47,558 bases of DNA, from contig CACMNV010000008.1 in assembly GCA_902615025.1 (NCBI GenBank), forward strand, positions 1-47,558, in the 5' to 3' direction. The translations under genes were made by a program, and so were the position numbers. Below are positions 17,562 to 25,248 of the stretch, one piece after another. The DNA is from an uncultured SAR116 cluster alpha proteobacterium (GTDB lineage: Bacteria > Pseudomonadota > Alphaproteobacteria > Puniceispirillales > Marisalimonadaceae). The notes beneath the pieces were generated by a model. It was not told the DNA's origin and did not search any database. It saw only the letters and a program-made list of their open reading frames with translations. How positions within the stretch are numbered: the stretch's first letter is position 1; each line of letters opens with the position of its first letter.

Positions 17562-18941
17562 ATGCATTCATTCAATGAATTATGTAAAAAGATATCACAT
17601 GAAATAGATTCAAAGGATATACGCTCACGTTCCAGAACTGAAAAAGAACAGAAAAGATTTGATTATGCTGTTACCCATCAATTAATAGAACTTTGGAAGA
17701 AACACTTCACGCATCATGATCATGAATCTTCTATACAAAAGAATAAAAATTATTATTCAGCTTTACAAATATATCGTGATCCTAATCTAACTTACCGTAT
17801 GGCTATGCAAGTCTTTGAAGGGTTGCAAAAATTAAACTTAATTACTGTAACTAAAGAAGGGCATTATGACCGAATTAAACTGGAAGGAAATTTAACTCGT
17901 TATAAAGCAACTCATGAATTATCTGAATTGTTTAATCAAATAGAAGGGCATCCAGCTATCTCTTTAAGACTTGACTTAGATATCAATACGATTTTACTTA
18001 GAGATAAAGTAAAGGGCAGAAGATTATTAGTTTCTTATGAAGATGATGATGATACCAATAACTGGAGAAAAAATCTTAAGGATATCAACTCGTGTTTTGT
18101 AAGATATATAATTGATTTAAGGTTAAAAGATACAGAGTTTACTTCATTACAAGAAAGATTATTAAACGATGATGGTAGGGAGCCTATAGATCTTTCTAAA
18201 AAAACATTAGTTCGTATTTTTATCAATAACTCCTTCAAACAAGGAGGTAGATTTTATAGAGGATGGTGGCAAAATGTACCAAGTGAATTTAGACCATACA
18301 TAACTATTAACTCAAAAATGACACAAGAATGTGATTACTCACAACTGAATCCTAATATGATTTATGCTCTTCATAACCATGAGTTAGGAAGTGAAGATGC
18401 TTATTCCAGAGTACTTGGGCCTGAACATAGAGATGTAGTTAAAGAAGCTTTTAATGCAATGTTACAATCTAACACTGAACTAAAAAGTAAACCCTCAAAA
18501 TTAAACCTTGATGAAATTGGAATGTCTTGGACTGAACTTAGACAATCTACATTAAATGCCCATAAACCCATTAAGGACTTATTTTTTACTGGCATAGGTA
18601 ATAGATTGCAATTCGAAGACAGTATACTTGCAGAGGATGTAATGCTTCATTTTTCAAAGATGGATTATCCCGCTTTACCAGTTCACGATAACTTTATAAC
18701 GCATCAAGCATTCGGATCATCTGGTGAATTAGAAGAAGCAATGAGAAGGGCTTATTATAATAGAAATGGGAAAGATATTGGTGTTACTAATGAAATCATA
18801 ATATATCAATCAGATAATGAAAATAACAAAAAATTGGATGAAACATTCGATGATATTTTAAATCCTGAGCCAGAATACTCACAATGGAGTAACAGAGATG
18901 ATTTATGGAAAAAAGAAAAGAATAGTATTTTATCGTCGTAA
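17562..18941 (+). CDS. Orphan family A polymerase-like protein
   Basis: This 459-aa cytosolic protein has no annotation I can name. After an N-terminal helical part with a winged-helix-like stretch (about 65-105, ending in LNLITVTKEGHYDRIKL) comes a conserved block GGRFYRGWWQNVP (228-240). It then has motifs like those of Pol I-type polymerases: motif A-like QECDYSQLNP (D258), motif B-like RDVVKEAFNAM (R290, K294, F297) and motif C-like LPVHDNF (H375, D376). Spacing between A and C (about 118 residues) is shorter than in Pol I, and no exonuclease domain is present. It could be a primer-extending or template-independent polymerase for element replication or defence. Catalysis is inferred from motifs only. 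Confidence 0.6.
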   Translation: MHSFNELCKKISHEIDSKDIRSRSRTEKEQKRFDYAVTHQLIELWKKHFTHHDHESSIQKNKNYYSALQIYRDPNLTYRMAMQVFEGLQKLNLITVTKEGHYDRIKLEGNLTRYKATHELSELFNQIEGHPAISLRLDLDINTILLRDKVKGRRLLVSYEDDDDTNNWRKNLKDINSCFVRYIIDLRLKDTEFTSLQERLLNDDGREPIDLSKKTLVRIFINNSFKQGGRFYRGWWQNVPSEFRPYITINSKMTQECDYSQLNPNMIYALHNHELGSEDAYSRVLGPEHRDVVKEAFNAMLQSNTELKSKPSKLNLDEIGMSWTELRQSTLNAHKPIKDLFFTGIGNRLQFEDSILAEDVMLHFSKMDYPALPVHDNFITHQAFGSSGELEEAMRRAYYNRNGKDIGVTNEIIIYQSDNENNKKLDETFDDILNPEPEYSQWSNRDDLWKKEKNSILSS

Positions 18942-19030
18942 TACCTCTATATTATTCGTACTCATAACAAATGAATAGTGATTAATTAAAGGATTTCTCT
19001 AGAAAAACTTTTTAACTATTCTTTATCTAA

Positions 19031-19450
19031 TTAGTGATTATAAAAATATGAGCATCTCATAACATTATGTTTTTGAGGATCAATTTTTTTAGTCATAATT
19101 TCTTCTAAAGAATGAGTTCCTATCATTGGTTCTTTTACATTTAACCACTTAGGTAAGCTAAAACTATATTTATCAAGTTTTTCATCAGAGATATAATTGT
19201 ATTCAATTACATCTAGAAAATAATCCTTATAGTAATATGTACCATTCACCAACTCTGGGGGCATAAAACCATTTTTAATTAGGTGCTGCACTTTAGCATA
19301 CATGTATTGCCCATCCATTGTAGTGAAACGAGTTAACTCTCCATCATCTTCATCAGACATTTTATCATTAATCCAGCCAGTCCATCCACCGGGATATTTT
19401 TTTCTAATTATATCTTTAGTAGTAAATAAACTTTCGAATAAAGATTTCAT
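19031..19450 (-). CDS. Unrecognised 139-aa cytosolic protein
   Basis: There is no signal peptide, membrane helix or known motif. The sequence is rich in Tyr, Trp and charged residues (KKYPGGWTGWINDKMSDEDD near the N-terminus, GTYYYKDYFLDVIEYNY in the middle). It is divergent from the exported protein gene at 19519 (68-bp gap) and faces the polymerase-like gene convergently. The size and position would suit a small regulator, inhibitor or immunity factor, but nothing in the sequence shows that. Confidence 0.6.
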   Translation of the reverse strand: MKSLFESLFTTKDIIRKKYPGGWTGWINDKMSDEDDGELTRFTTMDGQYMYAKVQHLIKNGFMPPELVNGTYYYKDYFLDVIEYNYISDEKLDKYSFSLPKWLNVKEPMIGTHSLEEIMTKKIDPQKHNVMRCSYFYNH

Positions 19451-19518
19451 AAAAAAATTGCCTTAATATTACCTTTTTCTATTCCAAATCTAATCACAAT
19501 TATAAGAATAATGAAATC

Positions 19519-20439
19519 ATGAAACGACAATCCTCCATCGTTTTTTTATACATTACTCTCTTTATGGCATTGGCTGGTAACTCAGCCATTGCCGAGACTT
19601 CAAATTCTACTGATTTTTTATCAAAAGCCAAAAATTCTTATATAAATAAAAATTACTATAAAGGTGACTTCTACATTGCACGCCATCTAGGTAAACCTAA
19701 TTCAGATATAAATAATGCTTTAAAAGTTATTGAATTTAAAAACCCAAAACCGACATCTTTTATTAGTGGTTTTTACTCAGAGGAATTTTTTAGATTTTTC
19801 TTCTCCAGTGCAGCTTATCAATGGGGTTCTAATAAAGCTAGAGACGATTATATCATCATAAAAGCAAATGATTATAAAAATTATTTTATATTTATTTGGG
19901 GCAAACCCTTCATAGAAACATGGTCAATTATAGGCAATGAAAAAACTGGAATGACAGCTCATACTATAGGTATGCATGATGCTAAAGTACAAATTGGAAT
20001 ATTAGACAAAAGAGGGAAGATAAGAAACTTTTGTAAAGATTTTATTATTAAAGGACCCATACAGTATTTCTATATGCCTAAATTTATAGACACAGATAAA
20101 GATGGAACAAAAGAGTTATTATTAAGATACAACGTTACTTTAGGAGATGGTTACCTTCAGACACTTGATGTATTTTCAACTATGACTGAAAATAATAGTT
20201 ATTGTCATTTAGCTCATAAAAAAAGTTATTATGGTAGAAATGGTTTTGCCTATTTTAGAGATGGTTTTTATCATGCAAGTAAACAAACTGCTGATAAAGG
20301 GGAAGCCATTCTTAATTCAAGTTTACAAACAAGAAAAATGTTTAGTGCGAACGGAAAATTAATTAAAACAGAAACTTTGCCAAATTTTTTATATACTAAT
20401 AATGTCCAGATATTAGATATTAAATATAATTATGAATAA
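19519..20439 (+). CDS. Exported protein of unknown function with an EF-hand-like loop
   Basis: A signal peptide is clear, ending near NSAIAETS (about residue 25). The mature protein of about 280 residues is rich in aromatic strands. It contains FIDTDKDGTKELLLRY, which matches the Asp-rich calcium-binding loop pattern of dockerin/EF-hand and FG-GAP-like repeats (DxDxDGxxE). The rest resembles no family I know. It stands alone in the island, divergent from the 139-aa gene, and is followed by a strong GC-containing hairpin at 20492-20527. Confidence 0.65.
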   Translation: MKRQSSIVFLYITLFMALAGNSAIAETSNSTDFLSKAKNSYINKNYYKGDFYIARHLGKPNSDINNALKVIEFKNPKPTSFISGFYSEEFFRFFFSSAAYQWGSNKARDDYIIIKANDYKNYFIFIWGKPFIETWSIIGNEKTGMTAHTIGMHDAKVQIGILDKRGKIRNFCKDFIIKGPIQYFYMPKFIDTDKDGTKELLLRYNVTLGDGYLQTLDVFSTMTENNSYCHLAHKKSYYGRNGFAYFRDGFYHASKQTADKGEAILNSSLQTRKMFSANGKLIKTETLPNFLYTNNVQILDIKYNYE

Positions 20440-20491
20440 CTTTTTAATCAAAAGTAATAGATATTATTACCAAAGAAATACGCCAAGAAAT

Positions 20492-20527
20492 AGCCTTTAC
20501 TGACTCATAGGGAGTCACACAGAGGCT
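20492..20527. promoter_or_regulatory. Nested hairpin containing two GANTC sites
   Basis: Outer arms AGCCT and AGGCT (20492-20496, 20523-20527) enclose inner arms TGACTC and GAGTCA (20501-20506, 20512-20517). Both inner arms contain GANTC, the site methylated by CcrM, which is encoded in this same window. The hairpin lies between the exported-protein gene and the Sel1 gene. A T-rich tract follows about 20 bases later, so it could end transcription of the first gene, structure the Sel1 leader, or be a methylation-sensitive operator. Confidence 0.4.
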
Positions 20528-20587
20528 TTATCATGAGATAAGTTCCTTTTTCTTTTTTTAATTCAATACTCTGTTAAAATAGCTTCT

Positions 20588-21742
20588 ATGAAAAAAAAGT
20601 TTGTAACCCTCTTTATTGCTATTTCCATGATTTTTGGAAATTTGAATATTGTCTTTGGTGATGATTTGAAGAAAGCTGTTGATGCTTATTTAAAGGGTGA
20701 TTTCCAAACTGCAATTATTTATCTTAAACCGTTAGCTGAACAAGGGAATGCATCAGCTCAAAACAAGTTGGGTGTCATGTATAATAAAGGGCAGGGCGTA
20801 CCGCAAGATTATAAAATAGCTGTTAAATGGTATACCAAATCAGCCGAACAGGGATACTGGAAAGGTCAGAGCAATTTGTGTCTCATATATTTACTAGGAG
20901 AGGGCGTACCGCAAGATTATAAAATAGCTTTTAAATGGTGTACCAAAGCAGCCGAACAGGGGAGTGCACAAGAGCAAAACAATTTGGGTGTCATATATAT
21001 TAACGGACAGGGCGTACCGCAAGATTATAAAATAGCTTTTAAATGGTTTACCAAATCAGCCGAACAGGGATATGCACTAGCTCAAAACAATTTGGGTCTC
21101 ATATATAATAATGGAGAGGGCGTACCTCAAGATTATAAAATCGCTTTTAAATGGTTTACCAAAGCAGCCGAACAGGGATATGCAGAAGCTCAAAACAATT
21201 TGGGTCTCAAATATGAAAAGGGTGAGGGCGTGCTACAAGATACTAAAATGGCTGTTAAATGGTTTACCAAAGCAGCCGAACAGAGGGATGCAGAAGCTCA
21301 AAACAATTTGGGTTCCATTTATTATAATGGACAGGGCGTACCACAAGATTATAAAATTGCTGTTAAATGGTTTACCAAAGCAGCCGAACAGGGATATGCA
21401 GAAGCTCAAAACAATTTGGGTTTCATGTATATTAACGGACAGGGCGTGCCAAACGATTATAAAATAGCTGTTGAATGGTACGCCAAAGCAGCCGAGCAAG
21501 GGCATGGACATGCTCAACTCGTTTTAGGTTCCCTATATGCTAAAGGAAAAAGCATACCGCAAGATTTTATCAAATCACATATGTGGATAAATCTCTCGAT
21601 TGCAGAATTAAAAAATAAAGTATTCATATCGAAAGCTAAAGAGTTTAGAAATTTTTTAGATAATAATTTGACCCCTGATCAAATATCCAAAGCCCAAAAA
21701 CTAGCTAAACAATGCTATGCCAAAAAGTTCAAAGGCTGTTAG
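20588..21742 (+). CDS. Exported Sel1-repeat protein
   Basis: The signal peptide ends near NIVFGDD (about residue 24). From about residue 50 there are eight consecutive Sel1-like units of exactly 36 residues, with the pattern AQNNLGxxYxxGxGVPQDYK followed by IAxKWxTKAAEQG. A non-repeated C-terminal cap holds a SHMWINLSIAE segment. Sel1 solenoids mediate protein-protein contacts. The central units are almost identical at DNA level, so the array has recently expanded or been homogenised. The stop lies beyond the first possible start of the MORN gene, suggesting coupling. A role as an envelope adaptor is inferred, and no partner is identified. Confidence 0.85.
   Translation: MKKKFVTLFIAISMIFGNLNIVFGDDLKKAVDAYLKGDFQTAIIYLKPLAEQGNASAQNKLGVMYNKGQGVPQDYKIAVKWYTKSAEQGYWKGQSNLCLIYLLGEGVPQDYKIAFKWCTKAAEQGSAQEQNNLGVIYINGQGVPQDYKIAFKWFTKSAEQGYALAQNNLGLIYNNGEGVPQDYKIAFKWFTKAAEQGYAEAQNNLGLKYEKGEGVLQDTKMAVKWFTKAAEQRDAEAQNNLGSIYYNGQGVPQDYKIAVKWFTKAAEQGYAEAQNNLGFMYINGQGVPNDYKIAVEWYAKAAEQGHGHAQLVLGSLYAKGKSIPQDFIKSHMWINLSIAELKNKVFISKAKEFRNFLDNNLTPDQISKAQKLAKQCYAKKFKGC
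20735..21598 (+). repeat. Eight tandem 108-bp coding repeats (Sel1 units)
   Basis: The motif GCCGAACAGGG and its variants recur with an exact 108-base period at 20735, 20843, 20951, 21059, 21167, 21275, 21383 and 21491. Most differences between the middle units are single bases, which points to unit duplication or gene conversion. The even period keeps the frame, so copy number can change without breaking the protein. Confidence 0.9.
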
Positions 21743-21798
21743 ATCCAATTAAAATCGACAGACTATATTCTTCATCATTTTTTGATTATAATGTAAAT

Positions 21799-22428
21799 AT
21801 GAAAAACCTTTTCTTAATCATTAAAACCTTTCTATTTTGCTCCGTGTCTTCAATTGCTTTAAGTGAAACAATGAATGATTTGGTCACGAGAAATGGGCTG
21901 TTTTATAAAAAATTTACTGATATACCTTTCACAGGAAATGTCGAAGGCAAAAAGCAACAAGGGTCATTTAAAAACGGTAAGATGCATGGGTTATGGATTC
22001 CTTACTATGATAATGGACAAATAGAAACCAAATTCAATTTTAAAAATGGAATGACTAATGGAAAAGCTTTTTTTCACAGAGACAATGGAAAGTTGGAGAC
22101 AGAGGGTTATTACAAAAATGATATGAAAGATGGAGAATGGCTTACTTACTTTGATAATGGACAATTACTGTCTAAAGTTCAGTACAAAAACGGCAAGATG
22201 GATGGGCAAAGCATTCATTATTATTATAATGGAAATATTAACCTAAAAGGTCTTAATGAAAATGGTAAGATGATTGGAGATTGGTATAGATACCACAAAA
22301 ATGGACAATTAAAATCAGTGGGTAATCACCAAAATGACATGAAAGAAGAGAAATGGCTTTATTACTATGATAATGGACAATTAAGGGAACAAACTCAATA
22401 TAAAAACAGTAAAAAGATTATCAAATAA
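21799..22428 (+). CDS. Exported MORN-repeat protein
   Basis: The ATG at 21799 gives a good signal peptide (MKNLFLIIKTFLFCSVSSIALS). An earlier in-frame ATG at 21712 overlaps the Sel1 gene and would add 29 residues before it, so 21799 is preferred. The mature protein consists of about seven MORN-type units with the pattern YYDNGQLxxxxxYKNGKMxGxW, the architecture of YwqK-type repeat proteins found with toxin-antitoxin and surface loci. MORN repeats form a flat beta surface that binds proteins or lipids. It directly follows the Sel1 gene and is the last intact gene before the right attachment site. Confidence 0.82.
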   Translation: MKNLFLIIKTFLFCSVSSIALSETMNDLVTRNGLFYKKFTDIPFTGNVEGKKQQGSFKNGKMHGLWIPYYDNGQIETKFNFKNGMTNGKAFFHRDNGKLETEGYYKNDMKDGEWLTYFDNGQLLSKVQYKNGKMDGQSIHYYYNGNINLKGLNENGKMIGDWYRYHKNGQLKSVGNHQNDMKEEKWLYYYDNGQLREQTQYKNSKKIIK

Positions 22429-22667
22429 AAGTTACTCGTACAACTAATGTGCCCTTCCAAAACGTCCTAACCACTGCATGCATATATTGGGATGCCCCCG
22501 GTGGACCTTGTGTTACAAACCAATTAAAATATTTTTATGTAGCTACAAAACGGTAGACAAATAATGAGCATATTGACACGCTTAATGCTAAGTTTATTAT
22601 GATTTAAAAAGATTAGGAGTTTTCAAAACTGAAGATAGTATTTAAAAAATTAGGGTTAACCCAAAGT
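22429..22667. other. Gene-free right end of the island with a possible coding remnant
   Basis: No full gene is present. A plus-strand open stretch ending at 22556 reads coherently (GTG at 22449, VPFQNVLTTACIYWDAPGGP and on to a YVATKR end). The opposite strand reads NWFVTQGPPGASQYMHAVV in the same place, so either could be the relic of a lost gene. The base composition (CCCCCGGTGG) is unlike the surrounding AT-rich DNA. The last 100 bases hold nothing I recognise. Confidence 0.4.
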
Positions 22668-22704
22668 TTGGGGTCGAGGGTTCAAATCCCTTCGCCCGCT
22701 CCAA
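22668..22704 (+). repeat. attR: 37-bp duplicate of the tRNA-Gly 3' end
   Basis: This is the exact second copy of the repeat at 10702-10738. It has the T-arm, 3' acceptor strand and CCA of tRNA-Gly but no 5' half, so it is not a functional tRNA. It marks the right boundary of the island. Confidence 0.93.
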
Positions 22705-22741
22705 CTTAAATGACCAATATAAATTCTTTAAATGATTAATT

Positions 22742-23899
22742 TTAGATAAATACCATCATATTTTTCATAGCATTTAAAAATTCGTCTAAAGTTTCATCAG
22801 TTAAATTGGGATATTTATCTTTCAGAATTTTATAACTAATAATTTTTTTATCAAAAGTAAATTTCATTATCTCTATAAATTTATCAGGTACAGGAACTTT
22901 GTTTTTTTCATCAACTAAAAATAATTTACTTCCATCTTCAGATATAGATATTTTATCAGAAACTTGATATTGAACACCTTCATTTACGATTTTTTTAATA
23001 TCGTATCCTACGAGTTTATATGGCCAATTTTGAAAATACTGTAAAGAATGTTCATAAAGGTCATTGTTATTAATTATTTTATCTAACTCATTCACAATTT
23101 TACTATGTATTTCTTTGACATCTTTAATTGAGTTTAACTCTTTTACATCAGATCTGAAATATTCATTTACAATATAATTTTCCCAATAATACTGAAATAA
23201 ATCTAAAGGTTTCATATATGTTATTCCAAAAGCAATATGAATAGCTCCGTTTTTTGAAGCTAATGCATCATGAAACTGACCTCTTGGCAGATAGAGAAGG
23301 TCACCAGGCTTCAATAGAACTTGATCAATAATTTTGCCACTCTTTTTTGTTCTTTCATCAAGTGAGTTTTTAAAAATTGGATGATTAATTGGATCTTGTT
23401 CAAAATTCTCATAAATATTCCAAACTTTTTCTCCTTCACAATGAAGTGCAAATACGTCATGAGTATCATAGTGTGGTGCAAATGCTTGATGGCTTTGCAT
23501 AGAAAAATATAAATTTGCTTGGCATTTTCCATTTGTAATGATTTGTAAATCATCTGCTAAAAGCTGAATATCTTTGGATAAATAAATCAAATCATTTAAG
23601 ACAAGAGAGGCGCCTTTCTTAATATAATTTTCAACTTTAATTGGGTCTGGAGATGTTTTAGAGAAACCTAAATCATTTCCATCAGTTGAAAAATTTCGAA
23701 ATGGAATGATATTTTTATCTAAGACTAAAGAAAAATTATTTTGGCCCCAACAATTATGCATTGAAATTATTTTATTCAGATTTTTCAAATTCATTATGTC
23801 TTTTAATGATTGGTTTTCATTTTTTAAATGAACATAATTTTTTGAACTTTTTGCTTCTTCCAAAAGCTTTACTTGTTTATCAGAAAAATAATTAGACAT
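22742..23899 (-). CDS. JmjC/cupin-4-family 2-oxoglutarate-dependent oxygenase
   Basis: The 385-aa protein belongs to the cupin-4/JmjC ribosomal oxygenase family, whose bacterial members (RoxA/YcfD) hydroxylate ribosomal protein L16. The iron-binding facial triad is visible as H143 and D145 (FAPHYDTHDVFAL) plus H210 (LPRGQFHDAL). The fold-typical KPGDLLYLPRGQ precedes the last ligand, and a FGITYM strand and a helical C-terminal domain follow. Some members have other protein targets, so the substrate is uncertain. It is a chromosomal gene just outside the island, convergent with the attachment site and divergent from the small exported gene at 23972. Confidence 0.83.
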   Translation of the reverse strand: MSNYFSDKQVKLLEEAKSSKNYVHLKNENQSLKDIMNLKNLNKIISMHNCWGQNNFSLVLDKNIIPFRNFSTDGNDLGFSKTSPDPIKVENYIKKGASLVLNDLIYLSKDIQLLADDLQIITNGKCQANLYFSMQSHQAFAPHYDTHDVFALHCEGEKVWNIYENFEQDPINHPIFKNSLDERTKKSGKIIDQVLLKPGDLLYLPRGQFHDALASKNGAIHIAFGITYMKPLDLFQYYWENYIVNEYFRSDVKELNSIKDVKEIHSKIVNELDKIINNNDLYEHSLQYFQNWPYKLVGYDIKKIVNEGVQYQVSDKISISEDGSKLFLVDEKNKVPVPDKFIEIMKFTFDKKIISYKILKDKYPNLTDETLDEFLNAMKNMMVFI

Positions 23900-23971
23900 T
23901 TTTAACTAATCCTTTGTTAAAGAATAAATAAAATATACATATATATATATAAATATTACATAAATTTTAAC

Positions 23972-24381
23972 ATGAGAATTATTTTTATTTTAATATTAAT
24001 TTTTTTATCTAATGCAAGTTGGTCTTTTGTAGATTACAAATATTTAATTTGTGAGATAGATAAACCAAAAGACGAAAATCTTTCTATCAATAAAAGGTTT
24101 TTATTTTTTACAATTAATAAAGGCGAATTTGTTGAAGAAATTATTAAAATTGACACATCTAAAGAAAAAATAGATATCTTAAAAGATAGACATAAATATT
24201 GTTTCTATACTTTCAATGATAAATCAATATCCTCAAAGAAAGATTATTCATTCGAAAAATTAAATTAAATAGAAAATTAGATAGAAAATCATTAAAACTA
24301 ACAACTTTAAATAATGACCGTTTTATAAGCAACCAAAATTGTTCAATAACCAATATTGCTAACTACCAAAAAGATTTTTGA
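23972..24381 (+). pseudogene. Small exported protein, probably frameshifted near its end
   Basis: The open frame 23972-24268 encodes 98 residues with a signal peptide (MRIIFILILIFLSNASWSF) and an internal pair of cysteines. It ends in DYSFEKLN. The frame two bases on reads IRKIKLNRKLDRKSLKLTTL and continues to a TGA at 24379-24381. This looks like the natural beta-strand continuation (SLKLTT...NDRFISNQNCSIT), so a small indel around 24245-24270 probably truncated the gene. A sequencing or assembly error is equally possible. The family is unknown to me. Confidence 0.5.
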
Positions 24382-24441
24382 TAATATCACAAAATTAAAA
24401 GAAAAATGGAAAAATAATTATAAAGATAATAAAATGTAAAT

Positions 24442-25248
24442 ATGCAAGTTTTAAGTTTTAAAGATGCAAGAAAATTAAGTTCGCAAGCAATAAGAAAAAG
24501 AATTAGATTAGAACATTATAATAATCATACATCAGGCTTGGCAGCTAATAAACTTCAAGCTAATATAGTCATTTTACCTGATGAATATGCTCATGATTTT
24601 TTTAATTTTTGTAAATTAAACCCGAAAGCGTGTCCTTTAGTTGGTCAAACAAAATTAAATAACCCATATTTTGACTCTTTAGGTGATGATATTGATATTA
24701 GATATGATGTACCATTATACAATATTTATAAAAATGGAGATTTGGTTACCAGCGTTCGAAATATCAAAGAGTATTGGAACAATAATTTTATAGCTTTTGC
24801 TATAGGATGTTCTTTTTCATTTGAAGATGCATTACTAAATGCAGGTCTAGAAATTGACCACATTACAAATAATAAAGTTGTTCCAATGTATAGAACAAAT
24901 ATCAAAAATAAAAAAAGTGGCCCCTTTAACAGCGAAATGGTTGTATCAATGAGAATTTTCAATCAAAAAGACATCAATAAAGTTAAGCAGATCTCGGGAA
25001 ATTTCTCTTTTGCTCACGGGGATCCAATCCATATAGGTGATCCAATTGAGATTGGGATTAAAAATATTTTAATTCCTGACTGGGGAAACAGTCCTAGAAA
25101 AAAAAATGACTACGAGGAATATATCTTTTGGGCTTGCGGTGTAACTCCTCAAAATGCAATTATTGAAGCCAGGATTCCATTTTGTATTACTCATACCCCA
25201 GGGCATATGCTAATTACAGATATTTCAGAAAATAGTTTATATAGTTAA
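24442..25248 (+). CDS. DUF1445 protein (putative hydro-lyase / D-glutamate cyclase-like)
   Basis: The sequence fits the DUF1445/YcsI family: an N-terminal ARKLSSQAIRKRIR, NIVILPDEYAHDFFNFCKLN, CPLVGQTKLNNP, and IRYDVPLYNIYKNG. The central signature AFAIGCSFSFEDALLNAG and a C-terminal ITHTPGHMLITD follow. Length (268 aa) is normal. The mitochondrial homologue is D-glutamate cyclase, and bacterial members are listed as putative hydro-lyases. The substrate here is unknown. It overlaps the convergent purT end by four bases. Confidence 0.88.
   Translation: MQVLSFKDARKLSSQAIRKRIRLEHYNNHTSGLAANKLQANIVILPDEYAHDFFNFCKLNPKACPLVGQTKLNNPYFDSLGDDIDIRYDVPLYNIYKNGDLVTSVRNIKEYWNNNFIAFAIGCSFSFEDALLNAGLEIDHITNNKVVPMYRTNIKNKKSGPFNSEMVVSMRIFNQKDINKVKQISGNFSFAHGDPIHIGDPIEIGIKNILIPDWGNSPRKKNDYEEYIFWACGVTPQNAIIEARIPFCITHTPGHMLITDISENSLYS

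Larger units (their letters stand above)
10739..22704. mobile_element. tRNA-Gly-integrated genomic island, about 12 kb
   Basis: The island is bounded by the tRNA-Gly 3' end and its 37-bp duplicate, and the integrase gene lies just inside the left end, reading inward. I assign it ten protein genes: integrase, serine protease, four-helix membrane protein, vWA-like exported protein, 753-aa exported repeat protein, polymerase-like protein, a small cytosolic protein, an exported protein, a Sel1-repeat protein and a MORN-repeat protein. No excisionase, capsid, portal, terminase, relaxase or type IV secretion gene is visible. It therefore looks like a cargo island or satellite that borrows mobility, not a complete prophage or conjugative element. 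Removing it would leave the aminotransferase gene, tRNA-Gly and the JmjC/cupin gene adjacent. Confidence 0.92.

Noticed and set aside
21111-21517. Extra ORFs in other frames and on the opposite strand across the Sel1 repeats
   Set aside because: They exist only because the repeats lack stop codons in these frames; they repeat with the same period and show no protein-like features of their own.
20735-21598. CRISPR-like regular repeats
   Set aside because: The 108-base units have no unique spacers and are translated in one frame as Sel1 repeats; no cas genes are nearby.
22668-22704. Possible second tRNA-Gly
   Set aside because: Only the T arm, 3' acceptor strand and CCA are present. There is no 5' acceptor strand, D arm or anticodon arm, so it is an attachment-site duplicate.
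10739-22704. Intact prophage
   Set aside because: No terminase, portal, capsid, tail, lysis or repressor gene could be recognised; only the integrase and a polymerase-like protein are element-type genes.
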